From Bacteroidaceae bacterium (GTDB taxonomy: Bacteria > Bacteroidota > Bacteroidia > Bacteroidales > Bacteroidaceae): a stretch of DNA of 57,407 nt. The translations under genes and the position numbers were made by a program. Within the stretch, counting starts at the first letter, position 1. Every line of letters starts with the position of its first letter. The stretch covers positions 1 through 57,407 of the forward strand of contig JAFROT010000001.1 in the NCBI GenBank assembly GCA_017429525.1, read 5' to 3'. The notes under the pieces were generated by a model. That model saw only the letters and a list, made by a program, of their open reading frames with translations, was not told where the DNA came from and ran no database searches. This document shows positions 16,233-24,112 of this stretch, one piece after another.

Positions 16233-18482
16233 ATGAAGGCCTTGGATTTACAGATGTCGCAGAAACAATTCACCTCTTGGCGCAAATCGCTACAGAGGCG
16301 ATCTACTTTGGCCATTATCATTACGGCTGCCGTGCTCATCGAGACGACTGCCGTCGTGCAGTATCTGTTTGCCCGAAAAGGCATTCGTGAAGAGGTCCAG
16401 CATCGCGCCCAATCCGAATTGCATGCCAAGAGTCTGGAGATCCGCAAGCTGATGGTCGAAGTGGAAGCCTCAGTGAAGAATATGGCTTGGGTCATAGAGC
16501 AGAATCTGCAACACCCCGATTCTGCGTTGGGCGTCTGCCGGCATCTGTTGCAGAACACGCCCTCGATAACGGGCTGCGGAATAGCCTTCGAGGCCAACTA
16601 CTTCCCTCAATATGGCCGATGGTATGAGCCGTATATTGTCCGGCAGGCTGACGGACGTTTCAAGTATTCGCAGATAGGTTCTGCCTCGCACGATTATTTG
16701 CAGTCGGAGTGGTTCGTGAAGACTAAGGAAAAGAACGGCGGCTATTGGTCGGAACCTTACTATGACGATGCCGGCGCTCGCATGATGCTCTGCACCTATA
16801 CCTTCCCGTTGCACGACACGAGGGGCCGTACGGTAGCTGTCTTAGGCGCTGATGTCTCGTTGGACTGGCTCGGCAAAGTCATTAATGCCAAGCAAATCTA
16901 TCCCTCGTCATATAATATGATGATCTCGCGTGAGGGCCAGATTATGGCCTGTCCCATCGAGAGCCTGGTCTTGCGGACCAATATCCAGCAAGCCACGGAG
17001 AAGATGAAGGATACGAGCGTCAATTCCATCAATCGGAACATGATGGCGGGGCGGAAAGGGCAGACCGTGGTGAGAGACGACAAAGGCCAGAAGAACTATG
17101 TCTTCTATGCCCCTGTGGAGGGTGAGACGGGTTGGTCGATGGCTGTCGTTTGCAGCGACCGCGAGATTTACTATGGCTTACGCCAGGTAGGATTCAACTT
17201 ACTTATGCTGATGCTCGTCGGTTTGGCTCTGATGGGCTATATCGTCTGGCGTATGATTCGCGCTTTCAATCGCTATCAGGAGTTGAATACCTCCAAGGTC
17301 TCTATGGAGAACGAACTGAATATAGCCAGTCACATCCAAATGGCGATGCTGCCCAAGATCTATCCTCCTTATCCCGACCGCAAGGACATCGACATCTATG
17401 GCCTGCAGAAACCTGCCAAAGCGGTGGGAGGTGATATCTACGACTTCTATATTCGCGACGAGAAGTTGTTCTTCTGCATCGGCGATGTCTCAGGAAAGGG
17501 CGTACCGGCATCGTTGGTGATGGCGGTGACTCGTACACTGTTCCGTGTGGTTTCAGGCCACGAGTCTGCCCCCGACCGCATCGTCGCTCAGATCAACGAG
17601 ACCATTACCGAGGGCAACGAGTCGAATATGTTCGTGACGCTGTTCGTGGGCGCGCTCGATCTGCCCACGGGACGTCTCCGCTATTGTAATGCAGGTCATG
17701 ACGCGCCGCTGCTCGTAGGCGACGGAGTGGGGGCCTTGCCCTGCGTCTCCAACATTCCCGTAGGTATTATGTCCGACTGGAAGTTCCAGGGGCAGGAGAC
17801 TTTAGTGTTGCCACAAACGACAATCTTCCTTTATACCGACGGCTTGACTGAGGCCGAAAACGATTCGCACGGCCAGTTTGGTATGCAGCGCGTGCTGGAG
17901 CAGACTCAGCAATCGCTGGCAGCTCACGAACAGGCGTCCACTCTCTTGCTCAACCGTATGAATCGTGCCGTGAGCGATTTCGTGAACGGCGCTGAGCAGA
18001 GCGACGACCTGACGATGCTGGCGATTCAATATACGAAGCAACAGCAGGAGGTGCGCCTCCGCAAAGCCATCACTCTCCCCAATGACGTGCAGACGGTGCC
18101 GCAACTATCCGCGTTCGTCGACGAAGTCTGCGAGGCTTTGGCCTTCGATATGTCAGTGACAATGCAGATGAACCTGGCCCTCGAGGAGGCTGTCGTTAAC
18201 GTGATGAACTACGCTTATCCGGCAGGCACCCAAGGCGATGTCCACATCGAGGCGCAAGCTAATGACGTTCGACTGAAATTCACGATCGTAGACGATGGCG
18301 TCCCCTTCGATCCTACGGCCAAAGAGGAAATCGATACGACCCTCTCGGCAGAGGAACGGCCGATTGGTGGCCTTGGCATCTTCCTCGTGCGTGAGATGAT
18401 GGATTCGATCAACTACGAACGCGTCAACGGGCAAAACGTTTTGACGCTCCGCAAGAAACTTGCAGAGACAGCAGAGAATTAA
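16233..18482 (+). CDS. Membrane sensor with SpoIIE/PP2C phosphatase and RsbW-like kinase domains (paralogue 2)
   Basis: A 749-residue paralogue of the preceding gene, 80 bases downstream. The ATG at 16233 is chosen over an upstream TTG; another ATG lies at 16254. Helices at about 29-50 and 322-345 bracket a Cache-like sensor with the pattern GYWSEPYYDDAGARMMLCTY. There is no HAMP: a short coiled linker leads into SpoIIE/PP2C (about 375-590; VGGDIYDFY, GDVSGKGVPASL, QSDDLTML) and the kinase domain (about 605-745; EEAVVNVMNYAYP, DDGVPFDP, GGLGIFLV). From the phosphatase on it is almost identical to paralogue 1, while the sensor is very different. This suggests duplication with sensor exchange. 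A STAS gene follows by 39 bases and is its likely substrate. Confidence 0.9.
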   Translation: MKALDLQMSQKQFTSWRKSLQRRSTLAIIITAAVLIETTAVVQYLFARKGIREEVQHRAQSELHAKSLEIRKLMVEVEASVKNMAWVIEQNLQHPDSALGVCRHLLQNTPSITGCGIAFEANYFPQYGRWYEPYIVRQADGRFKYSQIGSASHDYLQSEWFVKTKEKNGGYWSEPYYDDAGARMMLCTYTFPLHDTRGRTVAVLGADVSLDWLGKVINAKQIYPSSYNMMISREGQIMACPIESLVLRTNIQQATEKMKDTSVNSINRNMMAGRKGQTVVRDDKGQKNYVFYAPVEGETGWSMAVVCSDREIYYGLRQVGFNLLMLMLVGLALMGYIVWRMIRAFNRYQELNTSKVSMENELNIASHIQMAMLPKIYPPYPDRKDIDIYGLQKPAKAVGGDIYDFYIRDEKLFFCIGDVSGKGVPASLVMAVTRTLFRVVSGHESAPDRIVAQINETITEGNESNMFVTLFVGALDLPTGRLRYCNAGHDAPLLVGDGVGALPCVSNIPVGIMSDWKFQGQETLVLPQTTIFLYTDGLTEAENDSHGQFGMQRVLEQTQQSLAAHEQASTLLLNRMNRAVSDFVNGAEQSDDLTMLAIQYTKQQQEVRLRKAITLPNDVQTVPQLSAFVDEVCEALAFDMSVTMQMNLALEEAVVNVMNYAYPAGTQGDVHIEAQANDVRLKFTIVDDGVPFDPTAKEEIDTTLSAEERPIGGLGIFLVREMMDSINYERVNGQNVLTLRKKLAETAEN

Positions 18483-18521
18483 GAGTTAAGAATAATCATA
18501 GAAACTGAATTTATAGCAAAA

Positions 18522-18824
18522 ATGAAAACAACGATTCAAGAGCAAGATGGCAACCTCGTCGCCATCTTTGAGGGACGGCTCGATACGGCCGCTGCTCCTC
18601 AGTGCGAACAGGACTTGAAACCGCTTAACGACTGTGCAGGGCATGACATCGTGCTCGATTGCACGGCTTTGGATTACATTTCATCGAGCGGCCTGCGTCT
18701 GTTCCTCGGCGTTCTCAAAAATGCCAAGCCCAAAGGCAGTCATGTCTTCATCACGGGCATGAATGCTGATTTGCGCAATGTCTTTACGATGACAGGGTTC
18801 ATCAATCTGTTTGAGTTCAAGTAA
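18522..18824 (+). CDS. STAS-domain anti-anti-sigma-type protein
   Basis: A 100-residue single STAS domain of the SpoIIAA/RsbV type. The beta-alpha core is visible, with FEGRLDTAAAPQ, IVLDCTALDYISSSGLRLF and the C-terminal FTMTGFINLFEF. Ser55 in the YISSSGL loop aligns with the serine phosphorylated by RsbW-type kinases; the usual Asp before it is replaced by Ser54. It follows paralogue 2 closely and should be that protein's, and perhaps paralogue 1's, phospho-target. No sigma factor gene is nearby, so the downstream effector is unknown. A strong terminator follows. Confidence 0.93.
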   Translation: MKTTIQEQDGNLVAIFEGRLDTAAAPQCEQDLKPLNDCAGHDIVLDCTALDYISSSGLRLFLGVLKNAKPKGSHVFITGMNADLRNVFTMTGFINLFEFK

Positions 18825-18858
18825 ATTGTAGGACCCGTACAGAACATCGGCACGTAAA

Positions 18859-18899
18859 AAAGGGGGAGGGCGATTCGTTATGAATCGCCCTCCCCCTTT
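18859..18899. terminator. Perfect 18-bp hairpin, bidirectional terminator
   Basis: Left arm 18859-18876 and right arm 18882-18899 are perfect reverse complements around a five-base loop (GTTAT). A-rich and T-rich ends suit termination in both directions. It lies between the plus-strand STAS gene and the minus-strand lipoprotein gene, which converge here. Confidence 0.93.
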
Positions 18900-18922
18900 A
18901 TGTTGCAAAAACTGCGGTCGGT

Positions 18923-19723
18923 TTAGTCGAGGAGGCTGTTGCGAGCGGCGGCAATCTGCTCCTTTGCGGAGTCGAGCTGAGTCTTGAGCTCAGATACGTT
19001 GGTAGCGTTGATGACGGTAAGGGGATCGAAAGCCTCGGCCACGGGAATAATCTCGGGGTCGTACTGCGTCAGGCGGTTGATGGCATCCTGAATGAGGATG
19101 ATGCGGAGCGAGACGTTGGAAGCGGCATCGTCGTCGAAGGCGGTCAGGAACTTGTCGGTGTTCTGAGAGATGACATAGAGCTGCTCAACGAGTGAGGTAG
19201 CTACAATCTGCCAGAAGAAGTTGATGCGGCCGTTCTGGTCCATGGCGTTGTACAGCTCTTCGGTAGCCTCGTAGATGTTGTCTGTGTTCTCAATAGCCTT
19301 GAACGAAGGATCGTTGATGTCAACGAGCAGCTTAGCAATCTCGTTCTCATAATCCTGGGTGGGCATTCCATAGAGTTCGGCAATCTCCTTGTCGACCTGC
19401 ATGGCGCTGAGTACGCGGTACTTCTCGGCGAGTGTGGTGGTCTCTTCGGCGATGCTGGCTTCGAGCAGATAGTTGGGCTTCACCTGCATCTCTTCTTCGG
19501 TGAGCGTGATCATGCCGTCCTTCTTGCGAATGGGCAGCTGCTTCATCTTACCGATTTGTGAGGCCAGACTGTCGAAGTTCTGCTTGATGCTGGCTTCCAG
19601 CTGCTCCTGCTCGAAGCTCTTGACGGTGTCGACGTTCTCAGTGGTCTGAGCGGTCTTGTTGCCTCCGCAAGCTGCGAAGATCATTGCTGTGAGAGCCACA
19701 GCGAGAAATGAAAGTTTCTTCAT
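18923..19723 (-). CDS. Lipoprotein of unknown function, helical
   Basis: A 266-residue lipoprotein with signal peptide MKKLSFLAVALTAMIFAAC; Cys19 is the lipidation site, followed by GGNKTAQ. The rest is highly charged, rich in Glu, Gln and Ala, and predicted to be mostly helical (EQEQLEASIKQNFDSLASQI, SELKTQLDSAKEQIAAARN). The layout resembles periplasmic helical-bundle lipoproteins of Bacteroidales. No enzyme motif is visible and I do not recognise the family. It stands alone on the minus strand, 100 bases downstream of the ABC transporter gene. Confidence 0.7.
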   Translation of the reverse strand: MKKLSFLAVALTAMIFAACGGNKTAQTTENVDTVKSFEQEQLEASIKQNFDSLASQIGKMKQLPIRKKDGMITLTEEEMQVKPNYLLEASIAEETTTLAEKYRVLSAMQVDKEIAELYGMPTQDYENEIAKLLVDINDPSFKAIENTDNIYEATEELYNAMDQNGRINFFWQIVATSLVEQLYVISQNTDKFLTAFDDDAASNVSLRIILIQDAINRLTQYDPEIIPVAEAFDPLTVINATNVSELKTQLDSAKEQIAAARNSLLD

Positions 19724-19823
19724 TTTTTTGTGAGATTAAAATGTTAATAAAGTTATTTCTTTGTTTTTTCGTTTTCCCGATATTTCTTTGCTGAAATGGG
19801 TCTTACAACCTGAAGTCGGCGCC

Positions 19824-22745
19824 TTATCCGTTATCTCGCCGCAGCCAGCGTCCAGGACAATCGGTAAAGAGCAGCACTCCGACGCCTATGCACATCAAGA
19901 GTAGCACGGCGATGTTGAACCAGAGAGTTTTAATATGCCACGTGCCGAGTATCTTCTCGCTGCTGTAGAACGGTGCACGGCCGACGTGGTTTTGCGGTGT
20001 CAGGAACACAAGTCCCGCCCGCGGAACGATATGGTCGTCAATGATGTCGAGCAGACGCGCTTGGTCTGCGCCTGTGACGAGGTCTTCGAGTTTCAGGTTA
20101 TAATTGTCGCGCTTCAGTTGCAGCACGCTCTCCTTGCCCTTCGTGCGCAGGAGGTCTGCCATCATGCGGTCGGCCTGCAGGGTCAGCGTGTTGCCGCGTT
20201 GCGTCAAGAGCTTTTCGGCTCCTTTCAGATAGGCATGCAGGGGCTCGTAGCTCTCCTCGCCCGAGTAGGTGTCTATGCCGCAGAAGGAGGCCAGTCGGGG
20301 CAGGTTCGTACGGATCACGCGCATGTGAGCGGGGTCGATGTCGAGGCCGCGCTTCTGCTCGTCCTTCAACGTCTCGAGTTGCGACTGCAGTTCATACGTG
20401 AGGCCGGCTAAATGCCACTGGTTCTCGTATTTCAGTTTGTCGATTCCGAAGAAGGGCTGCTCGTAGGCGTTGTCCGTGAACGACGTGACGGCCAGAGCCT
20501 CGTATGCCCAGCGCGAGGGGATTATGTCGCCGATGACAGGGACGTTGCCTGTCGTGCTCTTTGGCGTAAGGTCTGAGAAGCTGACGACCAAACCGCACAG
20601 CAGAATCTGCGGTATCAGCAGGATAGGAATGCTGATATAGATGGCTACGACCGAGCTCAGGCATTGCGAGAGCAGCAGTCCGACGAGATTAGACAGCAAT
20701 GCGGTGACGAATAGGATCAACCACCAGACAAGCGTCAGTCCGTGCAGCCCCATGATGGCGTTGCCGATGAGGATAAACAGGAGCGTCTGAATGGCTGAAA
20801 TGCCAGCGAGATAGATAATTTTGGACCAGATGTAGCTGCTGTAGGAGAGGCGAAGGAACTTCTCGCGCTTGAGCAGGGCGCGATCCTTGATAATCTCTTC
20901 AGCGCTTCCGCTCATGCCGATGAATGTAGCTACGATTACGGCCATGAAGAAGTAGCTGACCAGATTCTTGTTGTTCATCACGCTGTAGCCTTCGGGTGGG
21001 GCAAAGCGTGTCAGCATGGCACAGACGATGGCCAGCAGGGGTGCTTCCAGCAGCGTGATGCCGAGATACTGTGCGTTCGTGATTTTCGTGCGGAAATTGC
21101 GCTGCAAGAAGATGACGAACTGCTTCAGTCGGTTGGGGCGTCGCTGGTCGGAGGGCGGGACGTCGGTCACTTCGGGTTCGGGTAGTTCGGGACGGTTCTT
21201 CAGGTAGAGCGTGTGCCATTCCTGTGGCGTCATCTTGCGTTCGTCTGAGAGTTCGCCGCTGCCCGTCAGAGCGCGCTCGTCGATGATGTTGAGGACGATC
21301 TCGGGGTTGACGTTGCCACAAGTGGGGCAGGCGCTCGTCTCGGCATCGGCGTAGTCGGCTGCTGTCTTGAAATAAGAGATGGCGTCGATGGGGTTGCCAT
21401 CGAACACGGGATAGCCTCCGCGGTCGAGTAGCCACAGGCGGTCGAAGAGTTTGTAGACATCGCTCGATGGCTGGTGGATGTTGACAACGATGAGGCGTCC
21501 CTTCAGCGTCTGTTCCTTCAACAGGTTGATGACCCGCTCGGTGTCGGCCGACGACAATCCCGATGTCGGTTCGTCAAGGAACAGCACGGCGGGTTCGCGT
21601 ATCAGTTCCAGGGCGATATTCAGTCGCTTGCGCTGTCCGCCGGAGATATATTTATTGATGGCTGAGCCTACTTTCAGGTCCTTGGCCGCGTCGAGCCCTA
21701 AATCTTTCAGCGTCTTCATGACGCGGGTGTCCAGCTCGTCGGCCTGCATTCCTTCGAAGCAGAGCCGTGCCGTGAACAGCAGGTTCTCATAGACCGTCAG
21801 TTCCTCGATCAGTAAGTCGTCTTGCGGGACGAAGCCAATGAGTGCTTTCGCTTCGGGCTCATCGATGCTATGTCCGTTGATGGTGATTGTGCCCTCCTGC
21901 GGCTTGAGCGTGCCGTTGAGAATCGACAGGAGCGTCGACTTGCCTGTTCCCGAGCCTCCCATGATGGCCAGCAACTCGCCGCCCTGCAGGTCGAAGCTCA
22001 GGTCGTGCATGCCGTTGTCGCTACCTGGGAAGCGGAAGTTGATGTCGCGTCCGCAGAAAGTGACTCGATGGCGGCTGTTCGCGCCCTCGTGCCGACGCGT
22101 GTTTGAGCTGTTCCCCTCCTCATGTGTATCGACGATGGTTGAGTAGTAGACGGGTCGGCCCGTACGCCCTTTCAGCACGCTGCTCTGCAGCCACACTTGA
22201 TAGGCACCCGAGAGGACGGGGACGTCGTTCAGCGTCACGGTGTCCGTGCCCGTGTAGGTGAACACGAGTTGTCCCGTACGCTCGTCGTACAACGTCTTCA
22301 GTTGGCCGTCTGTATCCTCCAGTTGGTGGAGGCGCACGTGCTGCGTGCTGCGTCCTTTGACGAAGTCGATGTAGTCCGTGAATGTCTCGCTGTCGACGCC
22401 GAAGCGCTCGGCCATGACGCTGAACATCGGGTGGACGCTATCGCCACGGATTCCGCAGAACTCCAATATACGCAGTAGGAGCATCCAGCCCTCGTGGGCT
22501 TGAATCTTGCCTTGCAGGTTCTCGCAAATCTGTGCGACTACGGCCTGCGGATCCAGTTGGTCGGTCAGCTCGTAGGCGCCGCGCATATCGCTGTAGAGGT
22601 CGAGATAGTTCTCGACACCTCGCACGCCGAAATGATGACGCAGGTAGCTCGCCAGCATCGTTCGTGCTCGCGACTCATCCACCTGTTCTTCCTTGCCGAA
22701 CAAGGCGAACAGACTTAGGAAGCTGGAGAGGATGATATCATTCAT
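19824..22745 (-). CDS. ABCG-like ABC transporter (ATPase fused to ABC-2 membrane domain)
   Basis: A 973-residue half-transporter with the ATPase before the membrane domain, as in ABCG/White proteins. The start is taken at 22745 (MNDIILSSFLSLFALFG), ten codons after a weaker upstream Met. An N-terminal helical region (about 1-120) resembles TerB-like domains, but this is uncertain. The ATPase (about 225-480) has Walker A GGSGTGKST near 263, signature SGGQRKRL near 367 and Walker B VLFLDEPTSGL. At least six membrane helices lie between about 580 and 750, followed by a long soluble region and a last helix near the C-terminus. Family members export lipids or hydrophobic compounds. Substrate unknown; a role in exporting the NRPS product is possible but unsupported beyond proximity. 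Confidence 0.88.
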   Translation of the reverse strand: MNDIILSSFLSLFALFGKEEQVDESRARTMLASYLRHHFGVRGVENYLDLYSDMRGAYELTDQLDPQAVVAQICENLQGKIQAHEGWMLLLRILEFCGIRGDSVHPMFSVMAERFGVDSETFTDYIDFVKGRSTQHVRLHQLEDTDGQLKTLYDERTGQLVFTYTGTDTVTLNDVPVLSGAYQVWLQSSVLKGRTGRPVYYSTIVDTHEEGNSSNTRRHEGANSRHRVTFCGRDINFRFPGSDNGMHDLSFDLQGGELLAIMGGSGTGKSTLLSILNGTLKPQEGTITINGHSIDEPEAKALIGFVPQDDLLIEELTVYENLLFTARLCFEGMQADELDTRVMKTLKDLGLDAAKDLKVGSAINKYISGGQRKRLNIALELIREPAVLFLDEPTSGLSSADTERVINLLKEQTLKGRLIVVNIHQPSSDVYKLFDRLWLLDRGGYPVFDGNPIDAISYFKTAADYADAETSACPTCGNVNPEIVLNIIDERALTGSGELSDERKMTPQEWHTLYLKNRPELPEPEVTDVPPSDQRRPNRLKQFVIFLQRNFRTKITNAQYLGITLLEAPLLAIVCAMLTRFAPPEGYSVMNNKNLVSYFFMAVIVATFIGMSGSAEEIIKDRALLKREKFLRLSYSSYIWSKIIYLAGISAIQTLLFILIGNAIMGLHGLTLVWWLILFVTALLSNLVGLLLSQCLSSVVAIYISIPILLIPQILLCGLVVSFSDLTPKSTTGNVPVIGDIIPSRWAYEALAVTSFTDNAYEQPFFGIDKLKYENQWHLAGLTYELQSQLETLKDEQKRGLDIDPAHMRVIRTNLPRLASFCGIDTYSGEESYEPLHAYLKGAEKLLTQRGNTLTLQADRMMADLLRTKGKESVLQLKRDNYNLKLEDLVTGADQARLLDIIDDHIVPRAGLVFLTPQNHVGRAPFYSSEKILGTWHIKTLWFNIAVLLLMCIGVGVLLFTDCPGRWLRRDNG

Positions 22746-23069
22746 TTCGTTGTGCTCGTACGCGCGTAGGCGCACGCTACATCACATATTCAGTCGGCAA
22801 ATGTATAGATTTATTCTGACCCGACCATCAGTCTTCAAGTTAAAAAATCTGAAACGCCCCCTTTTTTCAGTTCATCGACACGTCGACTGTCGAGGGCGAC
22901 AGTTGGGAACGTGAAGGGCGGCGAGCTTCTCCACGTCTAAACGCGTTGGCGAACAGGTTAGGAGGAAAGACTTGAAAGATCAGGATGAATTCAGCTTTTT
23001 ATCAGGATAAAAATGGTTTTTTGTCAGGATGTTGAAGGTGGATTACCATGGTGGTCCACCTCGTCCGAC
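22746..23069. other. Intergenic stretch without genes
   Basis: I see no credible gene here. It contains three TCAGGAT motifs. The longest context is TTTTTATCAGGATAAA at 22996-23011, which recurs at 38233-38247 downstream of the MATE gene. The tandem repeat array begins at its right end. Confidence 0.5.
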
Positions 23070-23223
23070 CGTATGTAAAAGGCGATACGTCCGTATGTGT
23101 AGGGCGACGCGTCCGTATGTGTAAGGCGATGCGTCCGTATGTGTAAGGCGATGCGACCGTATGTGTAGGGCGATGCGACCATATGTGTAGGGCGATGCGA
23201 CCATATGTGTGGGTCGATGCGAC
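23070..23223. repeat. 22-bp tandem repeat array, seven copies
   Basis: Seven contiguous 22-base units of the form CGTATGTGTAGGGCGATGCG(A/T)C start at 23070, 23092, 23114, 23136, 23158, 23180 and 23202. The outer units are most diverged. There are no spacers, so it is not CRISPR. The array ends seven bases from the stop codon of the phosphopantetheinyl transferase gene. Confidence 0.95.
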
Positions 23224-23229
23224 CACTCG

Positions 23230-23952
23230 TTAGTTCTTGAGCCGACAGGCAGTGAAGGCGAAACGCAGGTCGGCGCTGATGGCCGTCATGAAGTGAAAGC
23301 GTGGATGGAGGAGGGGGTAGGCAGATGCGTCTTCATCGCTGAAGGGAAGAATGGATGGGAGCTGTTTGAGAATGAGCGAATTGGCACTGTCGTGGCTGAG
23401 ACCTGTGAGGGCACTCGGCTGAAGGCCGATGAGGAGAGATGGGAGGTCGTCGGTCAGTCCTGTCCCCAAGCATTTGAACGCCGCTTCCTTCATCGTCCAC
23501 AGACAGGTGAAGACGCGCTCGGGATGCTCGGCTTCGCGAATAGCCTGTTGCTCGGCAGGGCTCATCGTCAGCGGCAGCAACTGAGGGTCGTAGGCGCTGA
23601 TGGCTTCGACGTCGATGCCAACAGGAAAGCTGTCGATGACACAGGCGGCGGCTTCTGCGCAATGGCTGAGATTGAAGTGGATCTCAGAGTGGGGGAGGGG
23701 AGTGGATGGTAAGAAAGCGCTGATGAAAGGTTTGCCCTGCGGGCCGAAGTCGAAGACAGGCTTCTCCTTGATGCCGTACTCCTCCTGCAAACCTCTGCAC
23801 AGCAACAGGTAAGCAGCTGCTCCGGCACGTTGGTCTGCCTTGCGACGATAGCGCTGTAGATGGTCGCGCCGCTGGGGCGAGAGCAGGGGCCACGCTGCAG
23901 CGAGGTCGATTTCGTTTATATGTTCATTAAAGTAAATCAATCCCTGAATCAA
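23230..23952 (-). CDS. Sfp-type 4'-phosphopantetheinyl transferase
   Basis: A 240-residue enzyme that transfers the phosphopantetheine arm of CoA to a conserved serine in carrier proteins. The signature blocks are FNLSHC near residues 93-98, VGIDVEAIS with the Mg-binding Asp114 and Glu116, and WTMKEAAFK at 152-160. The length is typical of the broad-specificity Sfp/Gsp class rather than the shorter AcpS class. It lies 4 kb from the NRPS gene on the opposite strand and is the only such enzyme in the window. It is therefore the obvious candidate to activate the two NRPS carrier domains and perhaps the free ACP at 43582. The gene is monocistronic, with a 22-bp repeat array immediately 3'. Confidence 0.92.
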   Translation of the reverse strand: MIQGLIYFNEHINEIDLAAAWPLLSPQRRDHLQRYRRKADQRAGAAAYLLLCRGLQEEYGIKEKPVFDFGPQGKPFISAFLPSTPLPHSEIHFNLSHCAEAAACVIDSFPVGIDVEAISAYDPQLLPLTMSPAEQQAIREAEHPERVFTCLWTMKEAAFKCLGTGLTDDLPSLLIGLQPSALTGLSHDSANSLILKQLPSILPFSDEDASAYPLLHPRFHFMTAISADLRFAFTACRLKN

Positions 23953-23968
23953 TCATGATTATAGGCTG

Positions 23969-23976
23969 CAAAGTTA
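23969..23976 (-). promoter_or_regulatory. -7 promoter element for the phosphopantetheinyl transferase gene
   Basis: The minus strand reads TAACTTTG, a TAnnTTTG match 17 bases upstream of the start codon. A TTTTG lies further upstream, but at 11 rather than 19-21 bases. Confidence 0.5.
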
Positions 23977-24070
23977 GTTTTTTTTTGCAAAAGCCCTCGT
24001 CTTGTACGAATTTATTTAAAAAAGTCCAATAAAAAAGTGCTTTTATGAGTTTTGTTTCGAGTAAAAAGAG

Positions 24071-24078
24071 TATCTTTG
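24071..24078 (+). promoter_or_regulatory. -7 promoter element for the third PP2C/kinase gene
   Basis: TATCTTTG matches the -7 consensus 34 bases before the GTG start at 24113. A TTTG at 24051-24054 could be a -33 element, but the gap is 16 bases, slightly short. Confidence 0.6.
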
Positions 24079-24112
24079 TGCCATAAAAGAGGTCACTCTC
24101 TACCTTCGGCAC

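Noticed and set aside
23070-23223. CRISPR array
   Set aside because: The units are contiguous without unique spacers and no cas genes are present. The same holds for the arrays at 57027-57083 and 57118-57200.
23002-23226. 74-codon frame across the 22-bp tandem repeats
   Set aside because: Its repetitive peptide is only the translation of the repeat array in shifting frame, the start is a GTG inside the array, and no ribosome-binding site or homologous domain is seen.
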